A model generated the notes under the pieces. That model was not told where the DNA came from. It was given only the letters and a program-made list of their open reading frames with translations, and ran no database searches. A program made the translations under genes and the position numbers. From Pseudomonas fluorescens (GTDB taxonomy: Bacteria; Pseudomonadota; Gammaproteobacteria; Pseudomonadales; Pseudomonadaceae), in assembly GCF_902497775.2 (NCBI RefSeq), contig NZ_OZ024668.1:1883826-1947825 (forward strand): a DNA stretch of 64,000 nucleotides, in the 5' to 3' direction. Below are positions 46,515 to 55,623 of this stretch, piece by piece. Numbering within the stretch: the stretch's first letter is position 1; each line of letters starts with the position of its first letter.

Positions 46515-47537
46515 ATGCTGTATTCGCTTCAGGCTTTAAGGGCGCTTGCCGCCTGGGTGGTGGTCTGCCATCACTTCATGCAGATTTTCTTCGACTTCCA
46601 TGCCAGTGGCCCGATCGGACAGTTCCTGACTGACCGCGGGGCAGTGGGTGTGGACGTGTTTTTTGTGATCAGCGGCTTGGTGATCTACCTGTCGACCCGC
46701 GACAAGGCCATGCCGGCCCGGCGCTTTCTGCTCAACCGGGCGCTGCGTATCGTGCCGGCCTACTGGTTCTACACCGCATTGATGGCCTTGCTGCTGGCTT
46801 CAGCCAGCCAGTGGATGCCGCACCAGGCCATCGACCTTGAGCATTTTCTGTTGTCGTTGCTGTTCATTCCGGCAGAGAACCCCGGCGGTTACGGCCAGTA
46901 CCCGACCCTCAATGTCGGCTGGACCCTGAACTACGAGATGTACTTCTACCTGCTGTTCTCGCTGGTGTTCGTGGTCCGCCAGCAACACCGCTTGTTACTG
47001 CTGGCCGCGGCCTTGTTGCTGGTCAGCGAGGTGTTGACCCGCGCCGGGTTGCTCAATCACTTCTACCGCAACAACATCGTCTACGAGTTTTTGCTCGGCA
47101 TCGGTATTGGCGTGCTCTACCGCCGCGGCTGGATTGCCCACGGGCTGTGGCTGCCGCTGGCGATCCTGGCCGCGGCGGGGCTGGCGATCTATCACCTGGA
47201 TGCCTCGCTGCGCCTGCTGCACTGGGGCCTGCCGAGTGCGCTGATTGTCTTTGCCTGTATCTCGCTTGAGCCGTACTTCAAGGGCAATCGCGTGCTCAAG
47301 GCACTGGGGGATTGCTCGTACTCGGTGTACCTGATTCACGTGCTGGTGCTGTATGCCGGCTGGTTTGCCAGCGAGCGCCTGAACCTCAGCCCGTATACAG
47401 TGTTCGCCCTGTGCGTGCCGCTGATTGCCGGCTTGTCCTTGGCCAGTTACCTGCTGCTGGAAAAGCGCCTGTACCGGCGCATGAGCGATTGGTTCGAGGT
47501 GCGCCGCAGTACGCCGGTGGCGGTAACGCTTTCCTGA
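46515..47537 (+). CDS. Acyltransferase 3 (OafA/YrhL) family membrane protein
   Basis: A 340-residue protein with about ten hydrophobic segments and the family opening LQALRALAAWVVVCHHFMQ, where the Arg and His are the conserved residues, followed by GVDVFFVISGLVI. The family O-acetylates sugars of lipopolysaccharide, capsule or exopolysaccharide at the inner membrane. No sugar gene is near, so the target is unknown. It precedes nfuA by 69 bp. Confidence 0.9.
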   Translation: MLYSLQALRALAAWVVVCHHFMQIFFDFHASGPIGQFLTDRGAVGVDVFFVISGLVIYLSTRDKAMPARRFLLNRALRIVPAYWFYTALMALLLASASQWMPHQAIDLEHFLLSLLFIPAENPGGYGQYPTLNVGWTLNYEMYFYLLFSLVFVVRQQHRLLLLAAALLLVSEVLTRAGLLNHFYRNNIVYEFLLGIGIGVLYRRGWIAHGLWLPLAILAAAGLAIYHLDASLRLLHWGLPSALIVFACISLEPYFKGNRVLKALGDCSYSVYLIHVLVLYAGWFASERLNLSPYTVFALCVPLIAGLSLASYLLLEKRLYRRMSDWFEVRRSTPVAVTLS

Positions 47538-47597
47538 CAGAATTGCTAGGACTTTGTTCGGCGGCCAGGTTGGCGTAAACTGCCGACAAGTCTGTGA

Positions 47598-48191
<594 letters not shown>

Positions 48192-48197
48192 GTAGCT

Positions 48198-48248
48198 ATC
48201 GCGGGTCAAGCCCGCTCCCACACTGTGGGAGCGGGCTTGACCCGCGAT
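48198..48248. repeat. Perfect 51-bp REP palindrome after nfuA
   Basis: Two exact 25-bp arms around one central base (arm begins ATCGCGGGTCAAGCCCGC). It lies between convergent genes and can act as a bidirectional terminator. Confidence 0.9.
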
Positions 48249-48260
48249 GGCTTTCAGACT

Positions 48261-50720
48261 TCAAAAGTCATAACTGACACTCGCATAGTAAAACGCCCCC
48301 TGCGCCCCCTCCGGCGAGGTGATCGAATACTTCGGCACCCCATACAACTGCGGCCCTTCGAGCTTGTCCGGATGGCTGTCGAACAGGTTGATCGCGCCCA
48401 CCGACACTTTCAGCCCCTGGTCGAAGCTGTAGCTCAGGTCCAGGTCGGTGATCCACTGCGGGCTGAAGGTCTGGTCCAGGTTCGGGTTGCTGCTGTTCAG
48501 GCTCTGCCACTGGCCATAGCGGCGTTGGGTCAGGGTCACGCCCCAGTTCTCGTACAGCCAGTTGGCGCTCAAGGTCAGCTTGTCTTCCGGCGTGCCGTGC
48601 TCGATCAGGCCCTGGGTGGCGCGGCCGACGATCTGCTCGCCACTGATGCCGCCGACATCGCGCAGCTCGGTGATCCGCGTGCGGGTCTTGGCAAAGCCTG
48701 CGTTGAGGTTGAGCCGGCCAAACTGCTGCAAATCCCACTGGTACTGGCCAGCAAGCTCAATGCCATCGGTGCGGGTGTCGGCGATGTTGGTGTAGAACGC
48801 CGCGCTCTGGATATTGGCGTAGGGCGTGCCGGCAAAGATCGGCCCGACCACGTTGCCAGGCAACTGGTCGGAGAGGGTGATGCGGTTGTCGATATCGATG
48901 CGGTAGGCATCCAGGGTCAGCGAAGCATTGGCCAGCGGGCGCCAGACCAGGCCCAGGGAGAGGTTGGTGGACTCCTCGGGTTTCAACGCGCGGCCACCGA
49001 GCAAGGCCGCCTCCGGGCTGTCGGCACGCAAGGTGCGCTGCTGCACTTCGACCCAGTTGCCACTGCCCGAAGGCTGCTCGACCACCTGCACGCTGAACGA
49101 TGACAGGCCGCTCTGCACCAGCGACGGCGCGCGGTAGCCGGAGCTGACGCTGCCGCGTGCGGCAATTTGTGGGGTGAAGTCGTAGCGCAGCGACAGCTTG
49201 CCGTTGGTGGTGTCGCCAAAGTCCGAATAATGCTCGGAACGCAGCGCCACCCCGGCCTGGAACTTGTCGCTGATCTGCCCTTCGACATCGACATAAGCGC
49301 CGAACACCTTGCGCTCAAGCGACGCGGCATCGACCTGGGTGATGCCCGAGTAGTAGCCGGGAATGCGCCGGCCACTCAGTGGATCGAGGGTGTTGAACAA
49401 CGGCCCGTTCTGCCAGCCGGCCGCTTCGCCGGCACTGAGGCTGTAGTTCTCCTTGCGCCAGGCCAGGCCCGCCGACAGGGTCAGCGGCTTGGCCAGCAGG
49501 TCGGTGGGAAAATCGCGGACCCAGTCCAGGGTCAGGTTGGTCTGCTCGTTCTCGCGCTCGCCGGTGTAGATTTTCTCTGGGCTGGCATTGCCCCAACTGG
49601 GGTTGATGGCATTGCGGTCAGTGGATTTGAGCGTGTCGTTGCCGTAGTTGGCAGCCAGGTCGAACTTGCCCAGTTGCTCGTCTTCATAACGCACGCCACC
49701 GGTCAGGGCATAGTCTTGCAGGTTGTAGCGGGTGATCGGCAGGCGCCCGTCCGGGTAGCGCTGCAGGGCCACGCTAGCGTAGTTGTTGCGCAGGGTGGTG
49801 GGCGGGTCGAAGAAGCCTTCGGCGTCGGTGTTCTTGTGCGCGTAGGTGGCAAAGCCGTAGGCGGTGAGGCCATCGCCGATGCCGATCTCGCTGTTGGCCA
49901 CCAGGTTGTACTGGTCCGAGACATTGCCCGAGCCCCAGTTCCAGGTGCGGTAGCGGTTGTTCTGTTCGCGCTCGCTGTTGATGCTGGAGGAGCCTGGGTA
50001 AAAAATCCGGTTGTCCGGGCGGGTATCGCTGGCCGGGTCCTGGCTGCCGGCATCGAAACTCAGGTTGAGAAAACCATCGTTGGGCAGGGCCAGGCCCTTC
50101 CAGCCGCTGAGTTTGCGCTGCAGGCCGTCGCCCTTTGCGTAGCCGCCAAAGCGATAGCCGATGTTGCCACCGGCGTCGTTCTCCTTGAGCACGATGTTGA
50201 TCACCCCGGCGATGGCGTCCGAGCCGTATTGGGCGGCAGCGCCGTCACGCAGGATTTCCACCCGCAAGATCGCGCTCAGCGGGATCAGGCTCAAGTCCAC
50301 CGCCGCCGCGCCGCGGCCGTTGGCCAGGCCCTGGCGGGTGACGTTGGGGCTGCTATGACGGCGCTTGCCGTTGACCAGTACCAGCACCTGGTCGGAGGCC
50401 AGGCCGCGCAACGAAGCGCCCTGGGCGATGGAGCCGGCAAAGGCACCTTGTGGCGACTGCGGGAAACTGAACGACGGCGACAACGCGGTGAGCGCACCGG
50501 ATAGATCCTGAGCGCCGGTTTCCTGCAACTGCTCGGCGCTGAGCACATCCACCGGGGCGGCGCTTTGCAGGGCGGTGACATCACTGCGGCGGGTGCCGAC
50601 CACCACCACGGTGTCGAGCTTGCTGTCGCTGGCGCCCGGCGCCTGGGCGTAAACGCCGGGCACGCCGAAGCCGCCGATGACCAGCGCAATCGCGCCGGCC
50701 TTGGGGGTAGGTCGGAACAT
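48261..50720 (-). CDS. TonB-dependent outer membrane receptor (second of pair)
   Basis: An 819-residue receptor. It shows a signal peptide (GAIALVIGGFGVPGVYAQA), a TonB box-like start (LDTVVVVGTRR), a plug domain (VDLSLIPLSAILRVEILRDG... GSDAIAGVINIVLK), a beta barrel and a C-terminal aromatic end (YASVSYDF). The start at 50720 is used because the upstream ATG overlaps the preceding gene. It follows the other receptor gene by 37 bp and should share its sigma-54 promoter. Context suggests uptake of a sulfur compound, not iron; this is inference. Confidence 0.9.
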   Translation of the reverse strand: MFRPTPKAGAIALVIGGFGVPGVYAQAPGASDSKLDTVVVVGTRRSDVTALQSAAPVDVLSAEQLQETGAQDLSGALTALSPSFSFPQSPQGAFAGSIAQGASLRGLASDQVLVLVNGKRRHSSPNVTRQGLANGRGAAAVDLSLIPLSAILRVEILRDGAAAQYGSDAIAGVINIVLKENDAGGNIGYRFGGYAKGDGLQRKLSGWKGLALPNDGFLNLSFDAGSQDPASDTRPDNRIFYPGSSSINSEREQNNRYRTWNWGSGNVSDQYNLVANSEIGIGDGLTAYGFATYAHKNTDAEGFFDPPTTLRNNYASVALQRYPDGRLPITRYNLQDYALTGGVRYEDEQLGKFDLAANYGNDTLKSTDRNAINPSWGNASPEKIYTGERENEQTNLTLDWVRDFPTDLLAKPLTLSAGLAWRKENYSLSAGEAAGWQNGPLFNTLDPLSGRRIPGYYSGITQVDAASLERKVFGAYVDVEGQISDKFQAGVALRSEHYSDFGDTTNGKLSLRYDFTPQIAARGSVSSGYRAPSLVQSGLSSFSVQVVEQPSGSGNWVEVQQRTLRADSPEAALLGGRALKPEESTNLSLGLVWRPLANASLTLDAYRIDIDNRITLSDQLPGNVVGPIFAGTPYANIQSAAFYTNIADTRTDGIELAGQYQWDLQQFGRLNLNAGFAKTRTRITELRDVGGISGEQIVGRATQGLIEHGTPEDKLTLSANWLYENWGVTLTQRRYGQWQSLNSSNPNLDQTFSPQWITDLDLSYSFDQGLKVSVGAINLFDSHPDKLEGPQLYGVPKYSITSPEGAQGAFYYASVSYDF

Positions 50721-50757
50721 GGGAACGGACTCCTGTAAGGCAAAAAGGGTGCAGCGA

Positions 50758-53001
50758 TCAGAACCGGCTGGTGACACTCAGGCCCACGGTGCGCGGGTCG
50801 CCATAGGTGATCACGTACTGGCCGGTGGTGCCGTTGGGGCGACCGTGGACCTGGTAGCGGCGGTCGGTAAGGTTGTTGACGAAACCGGTGACGCTGAGCT
50901 TTTCATCCGGGCTGAACCAGGTCAGGCGGGTGTTGGCCAGGGTGTAGTGCGCCTGGTTGAGCGGCTGGTCGGCGCTGCTCTGGCGGTCGGCCAAAAAGTA
51001 CTCGCGGTCGCGCAAGCTGACATCGGCGCCGGCCACCAGCTTGCCGCCGACTTCCAGCGGGATGGTGTAGTCGCCACCCAGCGACACCACGTAACGCGGC
51101 GAGCGCACGAAGCTGTTGCCGCTGTAGTCGGCGGTCACCGCACCAGTGGTGGGGTTGGTGTTCTTGAAGTCGGTGTATTCAGTGTCGAGGAACGACAGTG
51201 CCGCGCGCAGGTGCAGGTAGTCGGTCGGCTGGCCTTCGAGTTCAAGCTCGGCGCCTTTGACCTTGCCCTTGGCACCGTTGGTCAGGGCCGTGGTGAGGAT
51301 GCCGTTGTTGACGGTCAGCAGGTTGACCTGGATGTCCTGGTAGTCGTAGTAGAACAGGTTGGCGTTGACCGTCAGGCGATGCTCGAACCACTCGGATTTC
51401 AGGCCCAGTTCGTAGGCATCCAGCTCTTCCGGATCGACCGTGGTCAGCTGCGCGAGGCTGGTCGACAGCCCGGTGTTGAAGCCACCAGAGCGAAAGCCAT
51501 GGGCATAGCGCAAGAACACCCGCAGGTTGTCGTTGATGCGGTACTCGGGGGTCAGGTCGTAGGTCCAGGCATCCCAGCGCTTGGCCTCTTCCTGGGAGCC
51601 GTTGCTGCCGTTGGCGGTCAGCGGGATCAGCGGGCCGTTGGCGGTGGCGCGGGTCAGTTGCACCAGGTCCAGGTCGATGTCTTTTTTCTCGGTGGTCCAG
51701 CGCAGGCCGCCGGTCACCGTGAAGTTGTCGGTGAGGTCGTAGGCGAGGTTGCCGAACAGCGCGTAGCTGTCGGTTTTGTGGGTGTAGCTCAGGTCACGAA
51801 AATCCACCACGCCGCCGGTTTGGTTGGACCCAGTGCCATTGGGTGTCGGCCCCGGGGTGACGGTGCGCAGGGCGCTGCTGTCGAGGGTTTCGTGGAAGTA
51901 GTGGGCGCCGAGCATCCAGCGCAGGGTTTCCTGCTGCGGCGAGGCCAGGCGAAACTCCTGGGAGTACTGGTCGTAACGGTTGTCGCTGTCGGCAGCGCCA
52001 TTGACTTCATAGGGGGTGTAGTCGGCGTCACTGAGCTGCTGGTTGCGGATGTAGTCGTAGGCGGTGATCGAGGTCAGCTTGTAGTCGCCGATGTCCCAGT
52101 TCAGGGTCAGCGAGGTGCCGTTGTGGTCGAGCTTGGCATCTTCATTGACGTTGAGCTCGATGCGCCGGCCTTCCGGGCGCTGGTAACCGACGTTGTAATA
52201 GCGGCCCAAGGGCAGCGAGCCGCTGCTGCCATCGCCCTTGAACTGACGGCCGTGGATCTTCCACAGGGCTTCCAGGTCGGGGTTGAGCTTGGCCAGGAAC
52301 TGCACGCGCACGGCCTTCTTGTTGACGTCGCCGTAGGTCTGGTCGTTGGTCAGGTTGTGGGTGAAGCCATCGCGTTCTTCGGAGTACAGCGACACCCGCG
52401 CCGCCAGGCGCTCATCGACCAGGGCACCGCCGATGGCGCCACTCAAGATGCGCTCGTTCTTGCTGCCAAAGCCGAGGGTGCCGAAGCCGTCGGTATCGAA
52501 GCCCGGCTTCTTGGAGATGATGTTCACCGCACCTGCGGTGGTGTTCTTGCCATACAGGGTGCCTTGCGGGCCGCGCAGGATCTCGATGCGTTCCAGGTCG
52601 AACAGCGGGCCACCGCCGGCCACCGGCGCGTTGAGGTAGACGTCGTCGGCGTAGATGCCCACCGGGTAGACGGTGGCCGCGCCAGTGTCGCCAGTGCCCA
52701 GGCCGCGAATGTACCAGCGCGGGCGGCCGTCGCCGTCGGGGTTCTTCGCCGACGCGTTGGGGATGAAGGTGGTGATATCGCCCATGGCGCGCACGCCGTC
52801 GGCGGTGATGCTGGTGCCTTGCACCGCGGTGACCGCCACCGGGACTTCCTGCAGGGTTTCTTCGCGGTGCTGGGCGGTGACCGTGACGGTCTTCAGGGCC
52901 GGGGCGGTGCTGTTGTTGTCTTCGGCCCTGAGCAGTTCCGACTGGCTGGCCAGTAGGATGCTCAGGCCGATGCCTTTGGCGATTGGGTTAAGTGTGTGCA
53001 T
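50758..53001 (-). CDS. TonB-dependent outer membrane receptor (first of pair)
   Basis: A 747-residue receptor with a signal peptide, a TonB box region (LKTVTVTAQHREETLQEVPV), a plug (FDLERIEILRGPQGTLYGKN, then TTAGAVNIISKKP), a beta barrel and a terminal Phe (LSVTSRF). It is preceded at 53040-53055 by a sigma-54 promoter reading TGGCACA-N4-CTGCT and by a 15-bp dyad at 53143-53157. This ties it to the organosulfur regulon of the cluster. Ligand unknown. Confidence 0.9.
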   Translation of the reverse strand: MHTLNPIAKGIGLSILLASQSELLRAEDNNSTAPALKTVTVTAQHREETLQEVPVAVTAVQGTSITADGVRAMGDITTFIPNASAKNPDGDGRPRWYIRGLGTGDTGAATVYPVGIYADDVYLNAPVAGGGPLFDLERIEILRGPQGTLYGKNTTAGAVNIISKKPGFDTDGFGTLGFGSKNERILSGAIGGALVDERLAARVSLYSEERDGFTHNLTNDQTYGDVNKKAVRVQFLAKLNPDLEALWKIHGRQFKGDGSSGSLPLGRYYNVGYQRPEGRRIELNVNEDAKLDHNGTSLTLNWDIGDYKLTSITAYDYIRNQQLSDADYTPYEVNGAADSDNRYDQYSQEFRLASPQQETLRWMLGAHYFHETLDSSALRTVTPGPTPNGTGSNQTGGVVDFRDLSYTHKTDSYALFGNLAYDLTDNFTVTGGLRWTTEKKDIDLDLVQLTRATANGPLIPLTANGSNGSQEEAKRWDAWTYDLTPEYRINDNLRVFLRYAHGFRSGGFNTGLSTSLAQLTTVDPEELDAYELGLKSEWFEHRLTVNANLFYYDYQDIQVNLLTVNNGILTTALTNGAKGKVKGAELELEGQPTDYLHLRAALSFLDTEYTDFKNTNPTTGAVTADYSGNSFVRSPRYVVSLGGDYTIPLEVGGKLVAGADVSLRDREYFLADRQSSADQPLNQAHYTLANTRLTWFSPDEKLSVTGFVNNLTDRRYQVHGRPNGTTGQYVITYGDPRTVGLSVTSRF

Positions 53002-53039
53002 GCTGCTGGTCTCCCCGGATGTGCAGTTGAAGGGGATAG

Positions 53040-53055
53040 AGCAGGGTTTGTGCCA
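53040..53055 (-). promoter_or_regulatory. Sigma-54 promoter of the TonB receptor pair
   Basis: On the minus strand TGGCACA-AACC-CTGCT, with GG and GC separated by exactly 10 bp as needed for -24/-12 elements. The predicted start is near 53029, giving a 28-nt leader before ATG 53001. Confidence 0.7.
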
Positions 53056-53142
53056 TGTTTTTAACTTGTTGAAACTAAAGGATTTTAGTTGATATTTTCT
53101 GAGCGATTGTTAGCTATTCAGCAGGGCGGTGTGGAATGCCTG

Positions 53143-53157
53143 CTGCTGGGGCAGCAA
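53143..53157. promoter_or_regulatory. Dyad CTGCTG-GGG-CAGCAA, possible activator site
   Basis: Matches at 13 of 15 positions the dyad at 60583-60597. It lies about 121 bp upstream of the predicted transcription start of the receptor operon, a usual distance for a sigma-54 enhancer site. Confidence 0.5.
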
Positions 53158-53185
53158 TCGCGGGGCAACCCCGCTCCCACAGGCC
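53157..53185. repeat. Partial REP element
   Basis: Single REP arm (ATCGCGGGGCAACCCCGCTCCCAC...) just after the dyad and before the stop of the next gene. The partner arm is degenerate. Confidence 0.6.
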
Positions 53186-53191
53186 CTGCGA

Positions 53192-54250
53192 TCAGGTCGC
53201 CACGCGCGACGTCGAGCCGATCACCGCCTCCAGCACACTGAAATCAATCCAGTCACGCACATCGAAACGCCGCTCAATAAAGTTCCAGCGATGCAAAAAG
53301 TCAGTGAAGTCCTGCAACGCCTCGATCGAACGGCTATCGAGGGTAGTGCGCAAGCGCCGGTGGGCATCCTCGCCGTAGGCCGCAGCCACCCAGTACTCAC
53401 TGGTGTTCAGCTCACGGGCCAGGTAACGCCGGGTTTCATCGGCATTGGCCCAGGCCCACTGCTCGGTGCGCAGCAGCACATCAACGATGCGCTTGCAGGC
53501 GCCGAAGTGCTGCTCCAGCAGGTTGATGTCCACGGTCAGGGTTCGCGGGGTGCCGTTGTTCGAGCGAATCAGCGGGTCAGGGTGGGAACCGGTGTCGATC
53601 ACCACCCGCAAGCCGAACTCGTGGGCCAGTTGCAGGGCCGCGGCGCCTTTCAAGAAGATTGCGTCGATATCGCCGCGCAGCAGGCCGATCAGTTCGTTGT
53701 TACGGCGGCTGACCCGGTTCACGCCGAGGGTCACCGCCGCGCCATGCACATGGGTAACCTGCTCATCGCTGTGGGTGCCGCCATAGGGGTAGTCGACCAG
53801 CTCGACGTCAGCCACGTTCAGGCCTTCGAGCTTCAGCGCGTTCTCAAGCCCGCGCAGGGCCTGGGCGCGGGTGAAGTCGATCTGCACGTTGGCCCATTTC
53901 GGCAGGCCGAAACGGCGGTTCTTCAGGTCGCGCACGGTGCGCACGCCACTGTCTTCGGTGGTCAGGATCAACTGCACCTCATCGGCCCAGCTCAGGCCCA
54001 GCACGCGGGTCTGCACGCCGCTGGCATAGGCCCAGATCGCCGGGATGTTGCCGCCGTGGCGCACCGAGTTGCGCAGGTGATGGTCGTAATGGGCTTCGCG
54101 TACTTCGCGCTCGCTGGATTCGCGCAGCGACTGGATCGAGGTGCCCAGCGGCTGGAAGGCTTCGGCCAGGCGCCCGCTTTGCACGGCGATGCCAAGGCCG
54201 GTGGGCACTGGGCTGTGGGTGTACCAGAGGGTATCGAGGGGTGTGCTCAT
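53192..54250 (-). CDS. DszB-like protein with catalytic Cys replaced by Ser
   Basis: A 352-residue protein with no signal peptide. It resembles 2'-hydroxybiphenyl-2-sulfinate desulfinase DszB. The N-terminal SPVPTGLG corresponds to CPVPNALL around catalytic Cys27 of DszB, so Ser13 stands in place of the nucleophile. His54 (AHYDHH) and Arg64 (SVRHGG) keep the His60/Arg70 positions and spacing. It would usually be annotated as an ABC substrate-binding protein because DszB shares that fold, but a cytoplasmic start argues against a periplasmic role. It is downstream of the LLM monooxygenase gene (12 bp) and likely cotranscribed. It may be a binder or a changed enzyme. Confidence 0.75.
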   Translation of the reverse strand: MSTPLDTLWYTHSPVPTGLGIAVQSGRLAEAFQPLGTSIQSLRESSEREVREAHYDHHLRNSVRHGGNIPAIWAYASGVQTRVLGLSWADEVQLILTTEDSGVRTVRDLKNRRFGLPKWANVQIDFTRAQALRGLENALKLEGLNVADVELVDYPYGGTHSDEQVTHVHGAAVTLGVNRVSRRNNELIGLLRGDIDAIFLKGAAALQLAHEFGLRVVIDTGSHPDPLIRSNNGTPRTLTVDINLLEQHFGACKRIVDVLLRTEQWAWANADETRRYLARELNTSEYWVAAAYGEDAHRRLRTTLDSRSIEALQDFTDFLHRWNFIERRFDVRDWIDFSVLEAVIGSTSRVAT

Positions 54251-54262
54251 GTCAGGCTCCGG

Positions 54263-55417
54263 TCAGGCGCTGGCGGTCAGCGGCAGGCTGGCGAGCGGGG
54301 CCTGGCGCACCAGCGGCAGCACCTCCTGGCCGATGCGCAGGGCTTCTTCCAGGTGCGGATTGCCGGCCAGGATGAAGGTCGAGAAACCCGCGTCGCGGTA
54401 CTCGGCCAGGCGTTCGGCGATGTTCTCGTGGCTGCCCACCAAGCCCACGGTTGGCCCCGGCTTGGCCTTGGCAAAACCGGCCCAGAGGTTGGCGCCGATG
54501 ATCAGGTCGTCGAAGCGCTGGATATTCTGGTGATAGGCGGTTTGCCGCGCACCGCCGACCGAGTCGCTGGCGCTGGTGAAGGCCTTGGAGACGGCGCTGG
54601 GCTTGCCGTCGAGCTTGTCAAACTGACGGCGCAGGTCGCGCCAGGCAGCTTCCTCGGTTTCACGGGCGAACAGATCGACACGCAGGCCGAAACGCACCGT
54701 GCGGCCTTGCTTGTCGGCCAGCTCGCGCACGCGCTCGATGTGCGGCTTGAGCTGCTCCACCGGCTCCGCCCAGTTGAGGTAGACATCGGCGTGGCGGGCG
54801 GCGACTTCCAGCGCGGGGTCGGAGAACCCGGAGAAATACACCCCCGGCTTGCGCTCGTTGCCCAGGTGCGGCGCCAGCGCGCCGTTCTCCAGACGATAGA
54901 TGTCGCCGTCGTAAGAGAAGCGCTCGTTGCTCCACAGCCCCTGGATGATGTCGAGGAACTCGCCGGTACGTTTGTAGCGCTGGTCGTGGTCGAGAAAATC
55001 ACCTTGGGCGCGTTGGCTGACCGGGTTGCCGCCGGTGATGATATTCCAGTCCAGGCGCCCGTGGCTCAGGTGCTGGAGGATCGCTGCCTGCTGGGCGGCA
55101 TAGGCGGGCAGGGTCCAGGTGGCCTGGAAGGCAATCAGAAAACGCAACCGGCGGGTTTCCCGGGCCAGGGCTGCAGCGGCGATCCATGGTTCGGGGCCGG
55201 TAGGCAGCAGCGCGCCTTCAAAGCCTGCAAGTTCGGCGGCCTTGGCCACCTGGGCGATGTAGTCGATGTAGGTGAAGCCGTCGGCGCTGCCGTCCTGCAG
55301 CAGGCCAGGGGCGATATGCCCGGGTGTGCGGCTGAAGCTGCCGCGGTTGTGCTTGTCGGTGCTCAGTTGCGGGCCGTCGGTGCCCAGGGGCAGACGCCAG
55401 AAGAATTCGGTGCTCAT
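54263..55417 (-). CDS. LLM-class flavin-dependent monooxygenase, SsuD-like
   Basis: A 384-residue bacterial luciferase-fold enzyme. Family phrases are FRLP-like WRLPLGTDGP, FEGALLPTGPEPWIAAAALA, RLRFLIAFQ and LDWNIITGGNPVSQRAQGDF, close to alkanesulfonate monooxygenase SsuD. It would use FMNH2 and O2 to cleave a C-S bond and release sulfite; the flavin reductase must come from elsewhere. ATG 55417 is preceded by GAGGAA. A sigma-54 promoter (TGGCATG-N4-TTGCA) lies 32-47 bp upstream, so this starts a two-gene operon with the DszB-like gene. Confidence 0.88.
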   Translation of the reverse strand: MSTEFFWRLPLGTDGPQLSTDKHNRGSFSRTPGHIAPGLLQDGSADGFTYIDYIAQVAKAAELAGFEGALLPTGPEPWIAAAALARETRRLRFLIAFQATWTLPAYAAQQAAILQHLSHGRLDWNIITGGNPVSQRAQGDFLDHDQRYKRTGEFLDIIQGLWSNERFSYDGDIYRLENGALAPHLGNERKPGVYFSGFSDPALEVAARHADVYLNWAEPVEQLKPHIERVRELADKQGRTVRFGLRVDLFARETEEAAWRDLRRQFDKLDGKPSAVSKAFTSASDSVGGARQTAYHQNIQRFDDLIIGANLWAGFAKAKPGPTVGLVGSHENIAERLAEYRDAGFSTFILAGNPHLEEALRIGQEVLPLVRQAPLASLPLTASA

Positions 55418-55448
55418 GGCTGTTCCTCGGTGAATGTAAGGACAGTGG

Positions 55449-55464
55449 TGCAACGCCCATGCCA
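55449..55464 (-). promoter_or_regulatory. Sigma-54 promoter of the LLM monooxygenase operon
   Basis: Minus strand TGGCATG-GGCG-TTGCA, one mismatch from the consensus TGGCACG-N4-TTGCA, with the GG-N10-GC spacing. The predicted start is near 55438, about 20 nt before the coding start. Confidence 0.7.
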
Positions 55465-55507
55465 CGCCGCGCGGGCCCGTAATCACTGGGGGTTGAGGGC
55501 AGGGGTG

Positions 55508-55522
55508 TTGCCAGGGCAGCAA
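55508..55522. promoter_or_regulatory. Dyad TTGCCA-GGG-CAGCAA, possible activator site
   Basis: Same family of 15-bp dyads as at 53143 and 60583, here about 77 bp upstream of the predicted start of the monooxygenase operon. Confidence 0.5.
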
Positions 55523-55558
55523 CCGGTCAGCAGTGGCTGCGGCGATTGCAGCACAAAC

Positions 55559-55615
55559 ATCGCGGGTCAAGCCCACAGGTTGGACTGCCCCTGTGGGAGC
55601 GGGCTTGCCCCGCGA
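55559..55615. repeat. REP palindrome with long loop
   Basis: Arms CATCGCGGGTCAAGCCC and GGGCTTGCCCCGCGA with an imperfect CCACAGG/CCTGTGG inner stem. It lies between the ABC gene end and the upstream region of the monooxygenase operon, and may terminate the former. Confidence 0.7.
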
Positions 55616-55623
55616 AAAGGCCC

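Noticed and set aside
53192..54250. Calling the DszB-like proteins periplasmic ABC binding proteins
   Set aside because: Neither this protein nor the one at 60783 has a signal peptide or lipobox, and both keep the DszB His and Arg positions.
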